Of a stretch of DNA of 64,000 nt, positions 30,741-39,343 are shown piece after piece. Under the pieces are notes generated by a model. It worked only from the letters and a program-made list of their open reading frames with translations. It was not told the DNA's origin and did no database searches. Origin of the DNA: Arthrobacter mangrovi. GTDB taxonomy: Bacteria; Actinomycetota; Actinomycetes; Actinomycetales; Micrococcaceae. The translations under genes were made by a program, and so were the position numbers. The DNA lies in NCBI RefSeq assembly GCF_026011795.1, contig NZ_BRVS01000004.1, forward strand, positions 310,001-374,000. Direction: 5' to 3'. The first letter of the stretch is position 1, and each line of letters begins with the position of its first letter.

Positions 30741-30781
30741 TGATCTCGCTGTTCTTACGGAAACTCTTCGGTAAGAAATCT

Positions 30782-30864
30782 GCGCGAGTGGCGGAACGGC
30801 AGACGCGCTGGCTTCAGGTGCCAGTGTCCGAAAGGGCGTGGGGGTTCAAATCCCCCCTCGCGCA
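30782..30864 (+). tRNA. leuT: tRNA-Leu (CAG)
   Basis: The 83-base class II tRNA has the acceptor GCGCGAG paired with CTCGCGC, discriminator A, anticodon CAG at 30815-30817 between CTGGC and GCCAG, a long variable arm and T-loop GTTCAAA. CCA is not encoded. Confidence 0.96.
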
Positions 30865-30898
30865 CTACCGGGACGATTGATGGTCCCGAAGTGCGATG

Positions 30899-30933
30899 AA
30901 AACCGGCCACCCCGATGGGGTGGCCGGTTTTTT
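30899..30933 (+). terminator. Terminator after tRNA-Leu
   Basis: A 15-bp stem (from 30899-30913 and from 30917) has a GAT loop and is followed by a T-run. It starts about 35 bases after the tRNA. Confidence 0.9.
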
Positions 30934-31014
30934 GTTGTCCCGGGCCCCGCCGGTTCCATGGTTAACTGCCTGCAGGGCAGAACCCGGCGGACCGACCTGG
31001 AGGACGGAAGATTC

Positions 31015-31758
31015 ATGGCATATGGCGAGCTCGACCCCTCGTCGGGCGTACCTCTGTATCGCCAGATCAAGGAGATTCTGCGCAGGGAAGTCGCCGACGG
31101 GACTGCGGATCCCGGGAAACCGATGACCGAGGTACAGCTCCTCGACCGTTTCGCGGTCAGCCGTGCGCCTATCCGGCAGGCGCTGCAGGAGCTCGCCAGC
31201 GAAGGATACGTTTACCGGAAACAAGGCAAGGGGACGTTTCCCGTCACAGGCACCCGAGTGCGGCGTCCCGCCGACGTGCAGCCGGGTGCCCTGTATGAAT
31301 ACCTCTCCGAGAGCGGGCTGCATCCGGCATCGAGGGTTTTCGGCATTGAACGGGTGGAAGCGCCCGCCGCGATCGGAGACCGCCTGGGGCTCGAGGAGGG
31401 GGAGAGGCTGCTGCATTTCACCCGACTGATCTCGGTTGCGGACGAACCGCTGCTTGAGGCCAGTGTGTATATGCGCGCTCCCGAAGATTTCGCCCCCACG
31501 GCCGAGGAACTGGAAGACGAAGGCTCGGCCTTCAAGCTGCTGGAGCGGCGGTTCGGCATAACGCTCGACCGCGCCGAGCATGAAGCCTGGGCGACGGCGG
31601 CGACAGCTGACCGCGCGGCAACCTTCGGTGTAAGCGAGGGGAGCCCGCTGCTGGTCATCGAGACCATTTTCTTTACGACCGGGGGCCGACCCGCCGGCTG
31701 GCGTTCCGCGGTCCACCGGGCCGAAGACTTCAAATACCGGTTCACCACCAGCCGCTGA
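31015..31758 (+). CDS. GntR-family regulator, HutC subfamily (UTRA domain)
   Basis: This 247-residue regulator has an N-terminal winged helix (SSGVPLYRQIKEILRREV, then VSRAPIRQALQELASEGYV and a KQGKGTFP wing) and a C-terminal UTRA ligand-binding domain (about residues 85-245). ATG at 31015 follows GGAGGACGGAAG. UTRA proteins usually repress neighbouring catabolic or uptake genes until a small-molecule effector binds. It lies 281 bases upstream of the 32040-36155 gene set, in the same direction, so it is the obvious candidate regulator of that cluster. Confidence 0.88.
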   Translation: MAYGELDPSSGVPLYRQIKEILRREVADGTADPGKPMTEVQLLDRFAVSRAPIRQALQELASEGYVYRKQGKGTFPVTGTRVRRPADVQPGALYEYLSESGLHPASRVFGIERVEAPAAIGDRLGLEEGERLLHFTRLISVADEPLLEASVYMRAPEDFAPTAEELEDEGSAFKLLERRFGITLDRAEHEAWATAATADRAATFGVSEGSPLLVIETIFFTTGGRPAGWRSAVHRAEDFKYRFTTSR

Positions 31759-31823
31759 ACCCCGGCCCGGCGTCGACCTTTTTCTGGACTAATTGCGGCA
31801 CCTGTGGGGGCCTCCGGACACTC

Positions 31824-31851
31824 TTGACTTTCGCGCAACACCGTGTAAACC
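31824..31851 (+). promoter_or_regulatory. Putative promoter of the catabolic operon
   Basis: TTGACT at 31824-31829 and TAAACC at 31846-31851 are spaced by 16 bases, about 190 bases before the first gene. The long leader contains an 8-bp inverted repeat GCGCGGCG/CGCCGCGC (31999-32006 with 32014-32021) close to the start codon that could fold in RNA. Confidence 0.5.
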
Positions 31852-32039
31852 TAGTGGACAGGTAATCGGAGTCACATTTGATGGCGGGCTGCGGCTCATC
31901 CATCAGCTCCATGGAGTTTCGCATCCTTCGATTACCACTGCCTGCACCGAGTTCGGCGAGGAATCAATCCAGAGGTCGCGGTGCATGATCCTTCCACCGC
32001 GCGGCGACGTGTACGCCGCGCAGACGAAAGGTTGTGCCA

Positions 32040-33026
32040 ATGACGGATACAACAACTTCCACTCCCACCGTCAATACGGTCCTAGGGCCCGTCCCCGCCG
32101 ATGAACTGGGTGTAGTAGCGGTCCATGAGGCCCTCCTTTCGGTGGTGCCCGGCGCGGAGCACGCGTATGACATCAGCATGGATCGCGCGGAAATCTTCGA
32201 GGTCCTGGCCGGCAAGCTGCGCGACTTCCGCGCCCACGGCGGCGGGACCATCGTGGACAGCACCGGCATGTTCCACGGCCGCGACGTGAACCTGTACGAA
32301 GCACTCTCGCGCTCGACCGGAGTGCACATCGTCGCTTCCACCGGCATGGGCCCGGAGGAGATGCTCGGCGGCTACTTCCTGACGCCGCAGACCAACCCGC
32401 CGACGCCGTGGCCCGCCGAAAAGTTCGCCGACCTCTTCACCAAGGAGGTCACCGAGGGCATGGTGGTTCCGCGTGTCGAGCGCCGGGGTGCTGCCGGCCT
32501 CGTGGCCAGCACCGCGACGTCGGAGGGCATGACCGCCACGGACGAGAGCCTCTTCCGCGGGGCCGCCCGGACCGCGTTGAACACGGGTGTCCCGGTCTCC
32601 ATCCGCTACGGCAAGGACGCACTGGGAGATCTGGGCGTGGTCCTGGACGAGCAACTGCCGGCCCACCGGATCGTCGTCGGCGGACTCGACCGCAGGGACG
32701 CGGCGGCCGCCGGCGCACCGCTCGAGGTCGCGCAGCGGGGCGCCTTCGTGGCGCTGGACCATGTGGGACTGGACGACGACGACGCTTACCTCACCGACCG
32801 TGAGCGTGCCGCACTGGTCCTGGACCTGGTTAAGGCCGGCCACGGAAGCCGCATCCTGCTCTCGAGCAACGCGATCGGGGTGGCCAAGGGCCAGCCGGAC
32901 TACGACCTGCCGTTCAGCTACGTCGTCTCGAAGTTCGTCCCGTTCGCGAAGTTGCAGGGGCTCTCCGACGAGGATGCGCGGCGGATCCTCGTGGACAACC
33001 CCCGCGACCTGTTGACCCTGCGTTGA
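32040..33026 (+). CDS. Phosphotriesterase-family homologue lacking the metal ligands (probable pseudoenzyme)
   Basis: This 328-residue protein aligns end to end with the next gene, a normal phosphotriesterase-family (amidohydrolase) enzyme, from NTVLGPVPADELGVVAVHE to the C-terminal RILVDNPRDLLTLR. Five of the six metal-site residues are changed: the HxH second His is Ala31, the bridging Lys is Ala156, the two downstream His are Arg189 and Gly215, and the catalytic Asp is Asn277. Only His29 remains. Catalysis of the usual type is therefore unlikely. The frame is intact and GAAAGG precedes the ATG, so it is expressed-looking and not an obvious pseudogene. A regulatory, scaffolding or heteromer role is inference. 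Confidence 0.82.
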   Translation: MTDTTTSTPTVNTVLGPVPADELGVVAVHEALLSVVPGAEHAYDISMDRAEIFEVLAGKLRDFRAHGGGTIVDSTGMFHGRDVNLYEALSRSTGVHIVASTGMGPEEMLGGYFLTPQTNPPTPWPAEKFADLFTKEVTEGMVVPRVERRGAAGLVASTATSEGMTATDESLFRGAARTALNTGVPVSIRYGKDALGDLGVVLDEQLPAHRIVVGGLDRRDAAAAGAPLEVAQRGAFVALDHVGLDDDDAYLTDRERAALVLDLVKAGHGSRILLSSNAIGVAKGQPDYDLPFSYVVSKFVPFAKLQGLSDEDARRILVDNPRDLLTLR

Positions 33027-33075
33027 GACCAGCCACGCCCACACATCCTTTTCAAACTTTTTTGAGGTGAATCTC

Positions 33076-34029
33076 TTGTCGAGAATCAACACAGTGCTGG
33101 GACCGATCTCAGCGGAGGAACTCGGCCTCGTTGCCATCCATGAGCACATCGGCTATGGCATGCCGGGCTCCGAACTGGATACCAAGTGGTGGAAGACACC
33201 GGAGGAACGGTACGAGGAGACCGTGCCGAAGCTGCGGAAGTTCCATGAGAACGGCGGCGGCACGTTCGTCGACGCCACCGGCATCTGCAACGGCCGCGAC
33301 ATCGACTACTACAAGTCGCTCTCCCGCAAGACCGGAGTGCACATCGTGGCCTGCACCGGCTTCGTCGGCGGCGACACGGCCCTGCCGCACTTCGCGCGGG
33401 CATCCGTCGACTACCTGGCACGCCACTTCATCCACGAGATCACCGTCGGCATCGGCGACACCGGCAGCAAGGCCGGCGTCATCAAGGTCGGCGTGAGCCG
33501 CGGCGGGCGCATGACGGAACTGGACAAGCGCATCTACCGCGCCGCTGCCCGCGCCGCCGTCGCCACAGGGGTGCCGATCCTGACCCACCTGGCCATCGAT
33601 GCACGGCCGGCCATCGACATTTTCAATGAAGAAGGACTCCCGCTGGACCGGGTGCTCTTCGGGCACGTGGACGACGGCGTGAACGCGGAGAGCACCCCGG
33701 ACACCTGGATCATCGAGCAAGGCGGCCGGCTGGGCTTCGACACCTTCGGCTACGAAACCGAACTGCCGGACCCGCCGTTCTGGGCCCGCCCCCGGAAGGA
33801 CCGCATGGAGCACTTCCTCCGCTTCGTCCAGGGCGGCCATGCCGACAAGGTGCTCGCCTCGGCCGACGCCAACTGCAGCCCGCTGGGCTGGCCCGGCGTC
33901 AAGGGCCACACCGTGAACTACATCTTCGAAGTGCTCATCCCGGACCTGCGAGCCAACGGCGTGGACGAGGCGACGATCAACAAGATCTTCGTCGAGAACG
34001 CCGCCGACTTCCTGTCGATCCGCAACTGA
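33076..34029 (+). CDS. Phosphotriesterase-family metal-dependent hydrolase
   Basis: Members hydrolyse organophosphates, lactones or related esters with a binuclear metal centre in a TIM barrel. All ligands are present: His22 and His24 (IHEH), Lys137 (VIKV), His171 (LTHL), His197 (FGHVDDG) and Asp264 (ASADAN). TTG at 33076 is the likely start: GAGGTGA at 33064-33070 sits five bases before it, whereas the in-frame GTG at 33067 lies inside that site. The natural substrate is unknown; lactones are common in the family. It is 49 bases after its degenerate paralogue. Confidence 0.87.
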   Translation: MSRINTVLGPISAEELGLVAIHEHIGYGMPGSELDTKWWKTPEERYEETVPKLRKFHENGGGTFVDATGICNGRDIDYYKSLSRKTGVHIVACTGFVGGDTALPHFARASVDYLARHFIHEITVGIGDTGSKAGVIKVGVSRGGRMTELDKRIYRAAARAAVATGVPILTHLAIDARPAIDIFNEEGLPLDRVLFGHVDDGVNAESTPDTWIIEQGGRLGFDTFGYETELPDPPFWARPRKDRMEHFLRFVQGGHADKVLASADANCSPLGWPGVKGHTVNYIFEVLIPDLRANGVDEATINKIFVENAADFLSIRN

Positions 34030-34099
34030 CCGCGCCCACGAGCCACCACACACCCACGTTTCTCCGGGCACAGCCCGGGGCAAGAAAAGAGAATGGACA

Positions 34100-35227
34100 A
34101 TGAAGGCTTCTGAAATCGAGAACCTGAAGATCGCGATCGTCGGCGCAGGCTACGGCGGCGCCGCAGCTGCCAAGGCCCTGAGCCTCCTGGGTGCGGACGT
34201 CACGGTGTACGAGCAGGCGCCCGCGCTGGGCGAGGTCGGGGCGGGCATCGGCCTGCGTCCGGCGACCATGGCCCGGTTCCGCCAGTGGGGGGTTTTCGAC
34301 GCCATCGCGAAGGTGAGCTCGCCGAGCGACTTCTTCGAGATCCTGACCGCCACCGGTGAGCCGATCATGAAGGACACCTGGCCGGAGGCGGGCACGGAGA
34401 AGCAGACCTACCTGATCCACCGCGGGGACTTCATCGCGGCGTTGACCGGTGTGCTCCCCGAGGGCATGGTGCAGCTCGACCACAAGCTGGAGAAGATCGA
34501 GGACAAGGGTGCGACCTCCGTCCTGACCTTCGCCAACGGCAAGACCGTCGAGGCGGATCTTGTGGTCGGTGCCGACGGCATCAGGTCCACCGTTCGCAAG
34601 CAGCTGTTCAGCGGGAAGGAACCCGTGTTCTCGGGCGAGCATGCCTACCGCGCGGTCATCTCCATGGACGACGCGCAGGGCATGGTCGGCGATGACAACC
34701 TCCGGATGTACATCGGCAGGGGCACGAAGGTCTACCTGCTGCCGCTGCGCCACCGCAACCAGTTGTCCTTCGACATCACCGCGCTGAACCCGGACGGCGC
34801 CTGGGCTCCCGCCATTTCTTCTGAGGACATGGTCGCAACCGTCGCCGGCTTCGACGATCGGATTGTGGAGATCACCCGCGGCCTTGACGTGAAGGCAGTT
34901 ACCATTCGCTCGGTCTGGGACATCGACCCGGTCGACAACTGGCACACGGACTCCGTCGTCATCATGGGCGATGCGGCCCACTCGATGCTGCACCACCAGG
35001 GCCAGGGCGCTAACTCGGCCATCGAGGATGCAGGCGCCCTCGCCGACGCCCTTGCCGAGGCCGGCTCCGTCAAGGAGGCACTGGCCCTCTTCCAGGCAAC
35101 CCGCAAACCGGTGACTGACGAACTGCAGCGCATCTCGCGCCAGGGCTGGAGCGAAGACGAGGTCAACGATGTCTTCCCCGGCCAGAAGCCCGCGTCCCAG
35201 AGCCCCACTGCCCGCCAGGAGGCGTAA
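34100..35227 (+). CDS. FAD-dependent aromatic-ring monooxygenase (group A, salicylate/6-hydroxynicotinate hydroxylase-like)
   Basis: Group A flavoprotein monooxygenases hydroxylate phenols or hydroxypyridines with NAD(P)H and oxygen. The 375-residue protein has the FAD Rossmann motif IVGAGYGG (Gly15, Gly17, Gly20), the conserved DG motif VVGADGIRSTVR and the ribityl-binding motif GDAAHSM, followed by QGANSAIEDAGALADAL. The substrate is not readable; the general look is closest to 6-hydroxynicotinate 3-monooxygenase and salicylate hydroxylase. GTG-started esterase follows after 4 bases, so the two are coupled. Confidence 0.85.
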   Translation: MKASEIENLKIAIVGAGYGGAAAAKALSLLGADVTVYEQAPALGEVGAGIGLRPATMARFRQWGVFDAIAKVSSPSDFFEILTATGEPIMKDTWPEAGTEKQTYLIHRGDFIAALTGVLPEGMVQLDHKLEKIEDKGATSVLTFANGKTVEADLVVGADGIRSTVRKQLFSGKEPVFSGEHAYRAVISMDDAQGMVGDDNLRMYIGRGTKVYLLPLRHRNQLSFDITALNPDGAWAPAISSEDMVATVAGFDDRIVEITRGLDVKAVTIRSVWDIDPVDNWHTDSVVIMGDAAHSMLHHQGQGANSAIEDAGALADALAEAGSVKEALALFQATRKPVTDELQRISRQGWSEDEVNDVFPGQKPASQSPTARQEA

Positions 35228-35231
35228 CGCC

Positions 35232-36155
35232 GTGCCGATCCATCCCGAAATTGCCAAGGTCCTCAGCACCCTCCCGGCGCCCGATGGCTCGCCCCTGGAC
35301 CCGGAGGCGGTGCGCGCCGGCGAGGTGGCGCAGGTCCCGCCGCTGGAGGACCGGGTTCCGCTGTATGCAGTGGAGGACGCCATGGCTGCGACGCGCTCCG
35401 GCGACGTGCCGGTACGGATCTACACGCCGGCCGAGGCGGATGCCTACGGAGTGCTGGTGTACTTCCATGGCGGAGCTTTTTTCCTCGGCAGCCTGGACAC
35501 CCACGACCATGTCGCACGGTCGCTGGCCAAGGAGACGGGCTACAAGGTCATCTCCGTTGGCTTCCGGCTGGCGCCGGAGAGCGCCTTCCCCGCCGGCCTG
35601 GACGACTGCTACTCAGTGGTCCGCTGGGCCGCGGATCAGGGCGGGAGCCTGGGCTGGGACGGGCAGAACCTCGCCATCGCGGGTGATAGCTCGGGCGGCA
35701 CCTTCGCAGCCGCCGTCGCTGCCATGGCCCACGACGACGGGTTCGACCGGATCACGCACCAGATCCTCTTCTACCCCTCGCTGGACCTGGACTTCGACGT
35801 CGACCGGTACGCCTCGCTGCGCGGGAATGCGGAAGGCTACGGCCTGGAGACGGCCGGCCTGAAGCCGTTCAACGCTTTCTACATCGACAGCGGCGCGGAT
35901 CCGGCGGACCCGCGCGTCTCTCCGATCAAGCGCGAGGACCTCTCCGGGCTGCCCCGGGCCTTGGTCATCACGGCGGAGTTCGACCCGCTGCGCGACGAGG
36001 GAGAACTGTACGGGCAGCGGCTGAAGGACGCCGGCGTCAACGCGAAGGTCAGCCGCTATGCGGGGGCCAACCACGGCTTCGTCCAAAACTTCTCCTGGAT
36101 TCCGGAGTTCTACCGGGCCTTCGAGGAGACGGGCGAGTTCCTGAACCGGAGCTGA
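35232..36155 (+). CDS. Alpha/beta hydrolase of the hormone-sensitive lipase type
   Basis: This 307-residue esterase has the oxyanion-hole motif HGGAFFLG (residues 79-86), the nucleophile elbow GDSSGG (Ser153), the acid region AEFDPLRDEG and the catalytic His in GANHGF. It belongs to HSL family IV carboxylesterases. GTG at 35232 is selected because AGGAGG lies 9 bases upstream, overlapping the end of the monooxygenase gene. A longer frame from 35169 is Arg/Pro-rich and overlaps the upstream gene. It probably hydrolyses an ester intermediate or substrate of the cluster; this is inference. Confidence 0.88.
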   Translation: MPIHPEIAKVLSTLPAPDGSPLDPEAVRAGEVAQVPPLEDRVPLYAVEDAMAATRSGDVPVRIYTPAEADAYGVLVYFHGGAFFLGSLDTHDHVARSLAKETGYKVISVGFRLAPESAFPAGLDDCYSVVRWAADQGGSLGWDGQNLAIAGDSSGGTFAAAVAAMAHDDGFDRITHQILFYPSLDLDFDVDRYASLRGNAEGYGLETAGLKPFNAFYIDSGADPADPRVSPIKREDLSGLPRALVITAEFDPLRDEGELYGQRLKDAGVNAKVSRYAGANHGFVQNFSWIPEFYRAFEETGEFLNRS

Positions 36156-36189
36156 GCCCACCGGGGAGCCCCTCCCCAACCCCCACTGC

Positions 36190-36220
36190 GGCGGCACGAG
36201 TCCTCCGGGCTCGTGCCGCC
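36190..36220 (+). terminator. Terminator of the 32040-36155 operon
   Basis: A perfect 11-bp stem (36190-36200 with 36210-36220) lies 34 bases past the esterase stop. The T-run is poor (GTCGTGCCTTAA). Confidence 0.6.
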
Positions 36221-36277
36221 GTCGTGCCTTAACCGCACTTCATCGTTACGTGTCCGCCTTGCGGCACCACAACCGTC

Positions 36278-36304
36278 GGCGCGCACCTGAGGAAGGTGCG
36301 CGCC
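36278..36304 (-). terminator. Terminator-like hairpin downstream of the metallo-hydrolase gene
   Basis: A perfect 11-bp stem (36278-36288 with 36294-36304) and a 5-base loop lie 59 bases past the stop of the minus-strand gene. Confidence 0.5.
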
Positions 36305-36363
36305 GCCGTCGTTATTGCCGGAGTTCCTCGGGCCGGGAGCCGGGAAGCCGTGGCCTGCGAGGG

Positions 36364-37305
36364 TTAGTGCCCCGCTTCGAACCGCTGCCGGTAGCCGTGC
36401 AGGCTGGTGAAGAACGGGGAAGGCTCCAGCGTAGGGTCGCCGGTGTAGCCGAGCTCCTCTGCCACATGGGCGAACGGGGAGTAGGGGGAGTCCGTGTCCT
36501 GCAGGCCTTCCTTCAGGCAGCGGCGGGCGGCGTCGGCGATGCGGGCTTCGAGGTCGATGCTCTGCTGCAGGGCCTGGCGGGCGCCGTCCCGGTCCAGGCC
36601 GATCTCGTAGGGCGCTCCGTCCGGGCCGCGGTACGGGTGGCCCAGGAGCAGGCGGTTCGGCCGGACTTCGTCCCGCAGGTATTCCAGGCTCGAGCGGTAG
36701 GCTGCCGGGTCTTCATAACCGGGGAAGCCGTTGGCGGCGCCGTGGGCCTGGACCGCGTCCCCCACGAAGACGTCGTCCTGCCCGTCGATGACGTAGGCCA
36801 CGGATCCGGCGGTGTGGCCCGGGATGTGGCGCACCGACACGGAGACGTCCCCGCCGAGGGAGAGGGTCTCGCCGCCCTTGACCAGCAGGGTGGGCTCCAT
36901 TTCGCCCGAGATGGCCTGTTGGGCCATGCCGGTCTGCTTGGCCTCGGCCTCGGGGTCCTGCAGGTACTGCTGCCGCACCGAGAGGTACTGGTCCACGTGG
37001 GCGCGGCGGGAGCGCAGCAGGGGCGCGTCGGCCTGGTGGATCACCACCTGCGCGCGCCGACCGGTGAGCTCCCACAGGGCCCGGGCGCCGCCGAGGTGGT
37101 CGATGTGGCCGTGGGTCAGCAGGATCCAGCGCACGTCTTCGATGCTGCGGCCGAACTCTTCGAGGGCCGGTGCCATGCCCTCGGCGGGAGAGGAGGTGAC
37201 TCCGGTGTCCACGATGGCTGGCTCGGGCGCGTCGATGAAGAAGCTGTAGAGGCCGAAGCGGCCCCAAGGCGACACCAGCGGATGGACCTGCACTTCTTGC
37301 GTCAT
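36364..37305 (-). CDS. Metallo-beta-lactamase-fold hydrolase
   Basis: This 313-residue protein has the zinc motif THGHIDH (His65, His67, Asp69, His70). A later His in HIPGHTAGS and an Asp in DDVFVGDAV complete the dinuclear site. The C-terminal helical part contains a further conserved His (LLGHPYRGP). ATG at 37305 follows GAGGAGAG; a longer upstream frame has no family resemblance. The substrate is unknown; lactonase, glyoxalase II-like or thioesterase activities are all possible. It is divergent from the CocE-type gene. Confidence 0.85.
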   Translation of the reverse strand: MTQEVQVHPLVSPWGRFGLYSFFIDAPEPAIVDTGVTSSPAEGMAPALEEFGRSIEDVRWILLTHGHIDHLGGARALWELTGRRAQVVIHQADAPLLRSRRAHVDQYLSVRQQYLQDPEAEAKQTGMAQQAISGEMEPTLLVKGGETLSLGGDVSVSVRHIPGHTAGSVAYVIDGQDDVFVGDAVQAHGAANGFPGYEDPAAYRSSLEYLRDEVRPNRLLLGHPYRGPDGAPYEIGLDRDGARQALQQSIDLEARIADAARRCLKEGLQDTDSPYSPFAHVAEELGYTGDPTLEPSPFFTSLHGYRQRFEAGH

Positions 37306-37423
37306 CGTTCTCTCCTCGGCTCCGGGACCCTTTCCGGGTCGGATGGTCGGCGGCAGGGCGGGGGAGGGGGCATGTCCCTCCGAGCCTCTCAGTGCCGCGA
37401 GCTGATCGCAACGGCCTCCACCC

Positions 37424-37453
37424 TTGCAACCGCTGACTTTATTATAATAATAT
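37424..37453. promoter_or_regulatory. AT-rich palindromic promoter region between divergent hydrolase genes
   Basis: TTGCAA at 37424-37429 and TAATAT at 37448-37453 (spacing 18) can serve the plus-strand gene. They overlap the perfect 12-bp palindrome TTATTATAATAA at 37439-37450, which also offers -10-like TATAAT/TATTAT on both strands. This is the most AT-rich patch in the neighbourhood. Confidence 0.55.
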
Positions 37454-37523
37454 GCTGGAGTCACGCCCGGATCACTCGTTGCGCAGGCGGGACCCTCAAC
37501 GTTTGCTAAGGAGCTGCACACTC

Positions 37524-39263
37524 ATGACTGATTTCACGACGTGGAATGCGGGCGCGGAGAAGATCGCCATCCGCAAGGACCTGCGGATTCCGATGCGGGA
37601 CGGCGTTGAGCTCGCCGCGGACACCTACCAGGGCCTCGAAGACAAACCGCGTCCCGCGCTGGTCGCGTTGAGCCCCTACGGTAAGGAACTGCAGGCGCTG
37701 GCGCTCACCACTCCGCCGCAGCGCCGTCCCAGCCCGATGTGGGACGGCTGCATCGAGGCCGGGGACATCGCCCGCATCGTCAGGGAGGACTACGTCCACG
37801 TCATCGGCGATCTGCGCGGCTCCGGCGCGTCCGGCGGCGAGCACATCGGCAACTACAACGCCGGCGGTGTTTCCCTTGGCCAGGATGCCTACGACTTCAT
37901 CGAGTGGGTTGCGGCGCAGCCGTGGTGCGACGGCAATGTCGGCATGGTTGGCATTTCCTACTTCGGTTCAATGCAGGTGCTGGCTGCGGCCGAACGCCCC
38001 CCGCACTTGAAGGCGATCTTCGTTTCGGGCGGACACTACGACTTCTATGAGACGACCTATCACGGCGGCGTCATGTGGTTCATGCCGCGTGCCGCCCGCG
38101 AGGGCCGTGGCGGCGACTCCGGGTGGGCGTTCACCGACAACGTCAAGTCCCGCATGATCGAAAAGTACTCTCCCGAGGAGCTGAAGACGCTCGTCGGGAA
38201 GCGCCTCCAGGACCCGGACGTCGCCGCCTGGCCGAACCTCGTGCACGTGCTGAACTACCCCAAGAACCATGAGGCCTGGTTCGACATCGTCATGAACGAG
38301 CTGGACGGGGAATGGTACGAGGAACGGAACCCCATCACGCTGGCCCCGAACATCGACATCCCGGTCTGGCTGCAGCTCGACCAGGGCCGCGGCTGGACGC
38401 TGGACGGGACCATTGAGCTGTACAACGCGCTGAAGGGCCCCAAGAAGCTGACCGTCGGCCCCTACCCGCCGATGCAGTCCCGCCCCTTCATCGAGGAACA
38501 CGACAAGATGTTCCGCTGGTACGACTACTGGCTCAAGGGCATCGACAACGGTGTCATGGACGAGCCGGCCGTAAGCGTCTTCGTCGAGGGCTCCCGCGAG
38601 ATCATCACCGCGGACCAGTGGCCGCCGAAGGACGTCGAATACACCTCCCTCTACCTGCGTCCGCGCCACAAGCTCTCGACCGAACCGGAGCCGATGGGTT
38701 CCGAATATGCCGCCCCGGACGGCTTCTACCAGGCGCCGCTGACGGTGACCGACAAGGTGGAGATCATCAGCTGGAGCACCGCGCCGTTCGAGGAGGACAC
38801 CGAGATGATCGGCGCCGGTGCCGCCCATATCTTCGCCGAGATCGACCAGCCGGACACCAACTTCATCCTGCGGTTGTGGGACTACGCCCCCAACGGCAAG
38901 CGCCAGCTCATCACCAGCGGCTACCTGAAGGCCTCGCACCGCGAGCTCGACGACCGCACAACCGAACACAATCCGTACCACCCGCACACCCGGGCGGTCC
39001 CGGTGGAGCCCGGGCAGATCGAGGAGTACGTGCTCCGCCTCTATCCGTTCGCCAACACGTTCAGGCCGGGCCACAAGCTGACGGTCGAACTGTCGAACGC
39101 GGAGCCGCTGGCCGACGAGCACAACGCCCTGCTGCCGCCGGACGCCTTCCACCTTCCCGTCGGCCGGCCCGTCACCCATAAGATCTACCGCGACGCGGCC
39201 CACCAGTCCCGGCTGGTCCTGCCGTTTACTGTGCGCAGGGCCGCCGAGGGCCAGGCAGGCTAG
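37524..39263 (+). CDS. CocE/NonD-family serine hydrolase (X-Pro dipeptidyl-peptidase fold)
   Basis: This family includes cocaine esterase and glutaryl amidases. The 579-residue protein has the N-terminal alpha/beta-hydrolase domain with nucleophile Ser145 in GISYFGS and the region DLRGSGASGGE, then a cap and a C-terminal jelly-roll domain (about 370-575, with LRLWDYAPNGKRQLI and TFRPGHKLTVELSN). AAGGAG precedes the ATG. No signal peptide is seen, so it acts inside the cell. Its likely job is to cleave an ester or amide of an imported compound. Confidence 0.88.
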   Translation: MTDFTTWNAGAEKIAIRKDLRIPMRDGVELAADTYQGLEDKPRPALVALSPYGKELQALALTTPPQRRPSPMWDGCIEAGDIARIVREDYVHVIGDLRGSGASGGEHIGNYNAGGVSLGQDAYDFIEWVAAQPWCDGNVGMVGISYFGSMQVLAAAERPPHLKAIFVSGGHYDFYETTYHGGVMWFMPRAAREGRGGDSGWAFTDNVKSRMIEKYSPEELKTLVGKRLQDPDVAAWPNLVHVLNYPKNHEAWFDIVMNELDGEWYEERNPITLAPNIDIPVWLQLDQGRGWTLDGTIELYNALKGPKKLTVGPYPPMQSRPFIEEHDKMFRWYDYWLKGIDNGVMDEPAVSVFVEGSREIITADQWPPKDVEYTSLYLRPRHKLSTEPEPMGSEYAAPDGFYQAPLTVTDKVEIISWSTAPFEEDTEMIGAGAAHIFAEIDQPDTNFILRLWDYAPNGKRQLITSGYLKASHRELDDRTTEHNPYHPHTRAVPVEPGQIEEYVLRLYPFANTFRPGHKLTVELSNAEPLADEHNALLPPDAFHLPVGRPVTHKIYRDAAHQSRLVLPFTVRRAAEGQAG

Positions 39264-39301
39264 CCGGACGGGACCGGCGGACGGAGGCCAGGCCGGCCGC
39301 C

Positions 39302-39343
39302 GGTCCCGGATGCGACACGAAGGGTCCCGGATGCGACACGAAG
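39302..39343 (+). repeat. Two perfect tandem 21-bp repeats abutting a terminator
   Basis: The unit GGTCCCGGATGCGACACGAAG occurs at 39302-39322 and 39323-39343 with a third start (GGTCCCC) at 39344. The copies duplicate the left arm of the following hairpin. Confidence 0.9.

Noticed and set aside
30958-31014. Longer N-terminus for the GntR regulator
   Set aside because: It would begin close after the tRNA-Leu terminator, lacks a ribosome binding site and adds residues not expected before the winged helix.
32040-33026. Calling the first phosphotriesterase homologue a pseudogene
   Set aside because: The frame is intact, has a ribosome binding site and keeps overall similarity; only catalytic residues are lost, so pseudoenzyme is the better term.
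33067-33069. GTG as start of the active phosphotriesterase gene
   Set aside because: The codon is inside the GAGGTGA ribosome binding site; TTG at 33076 has correct spacing.
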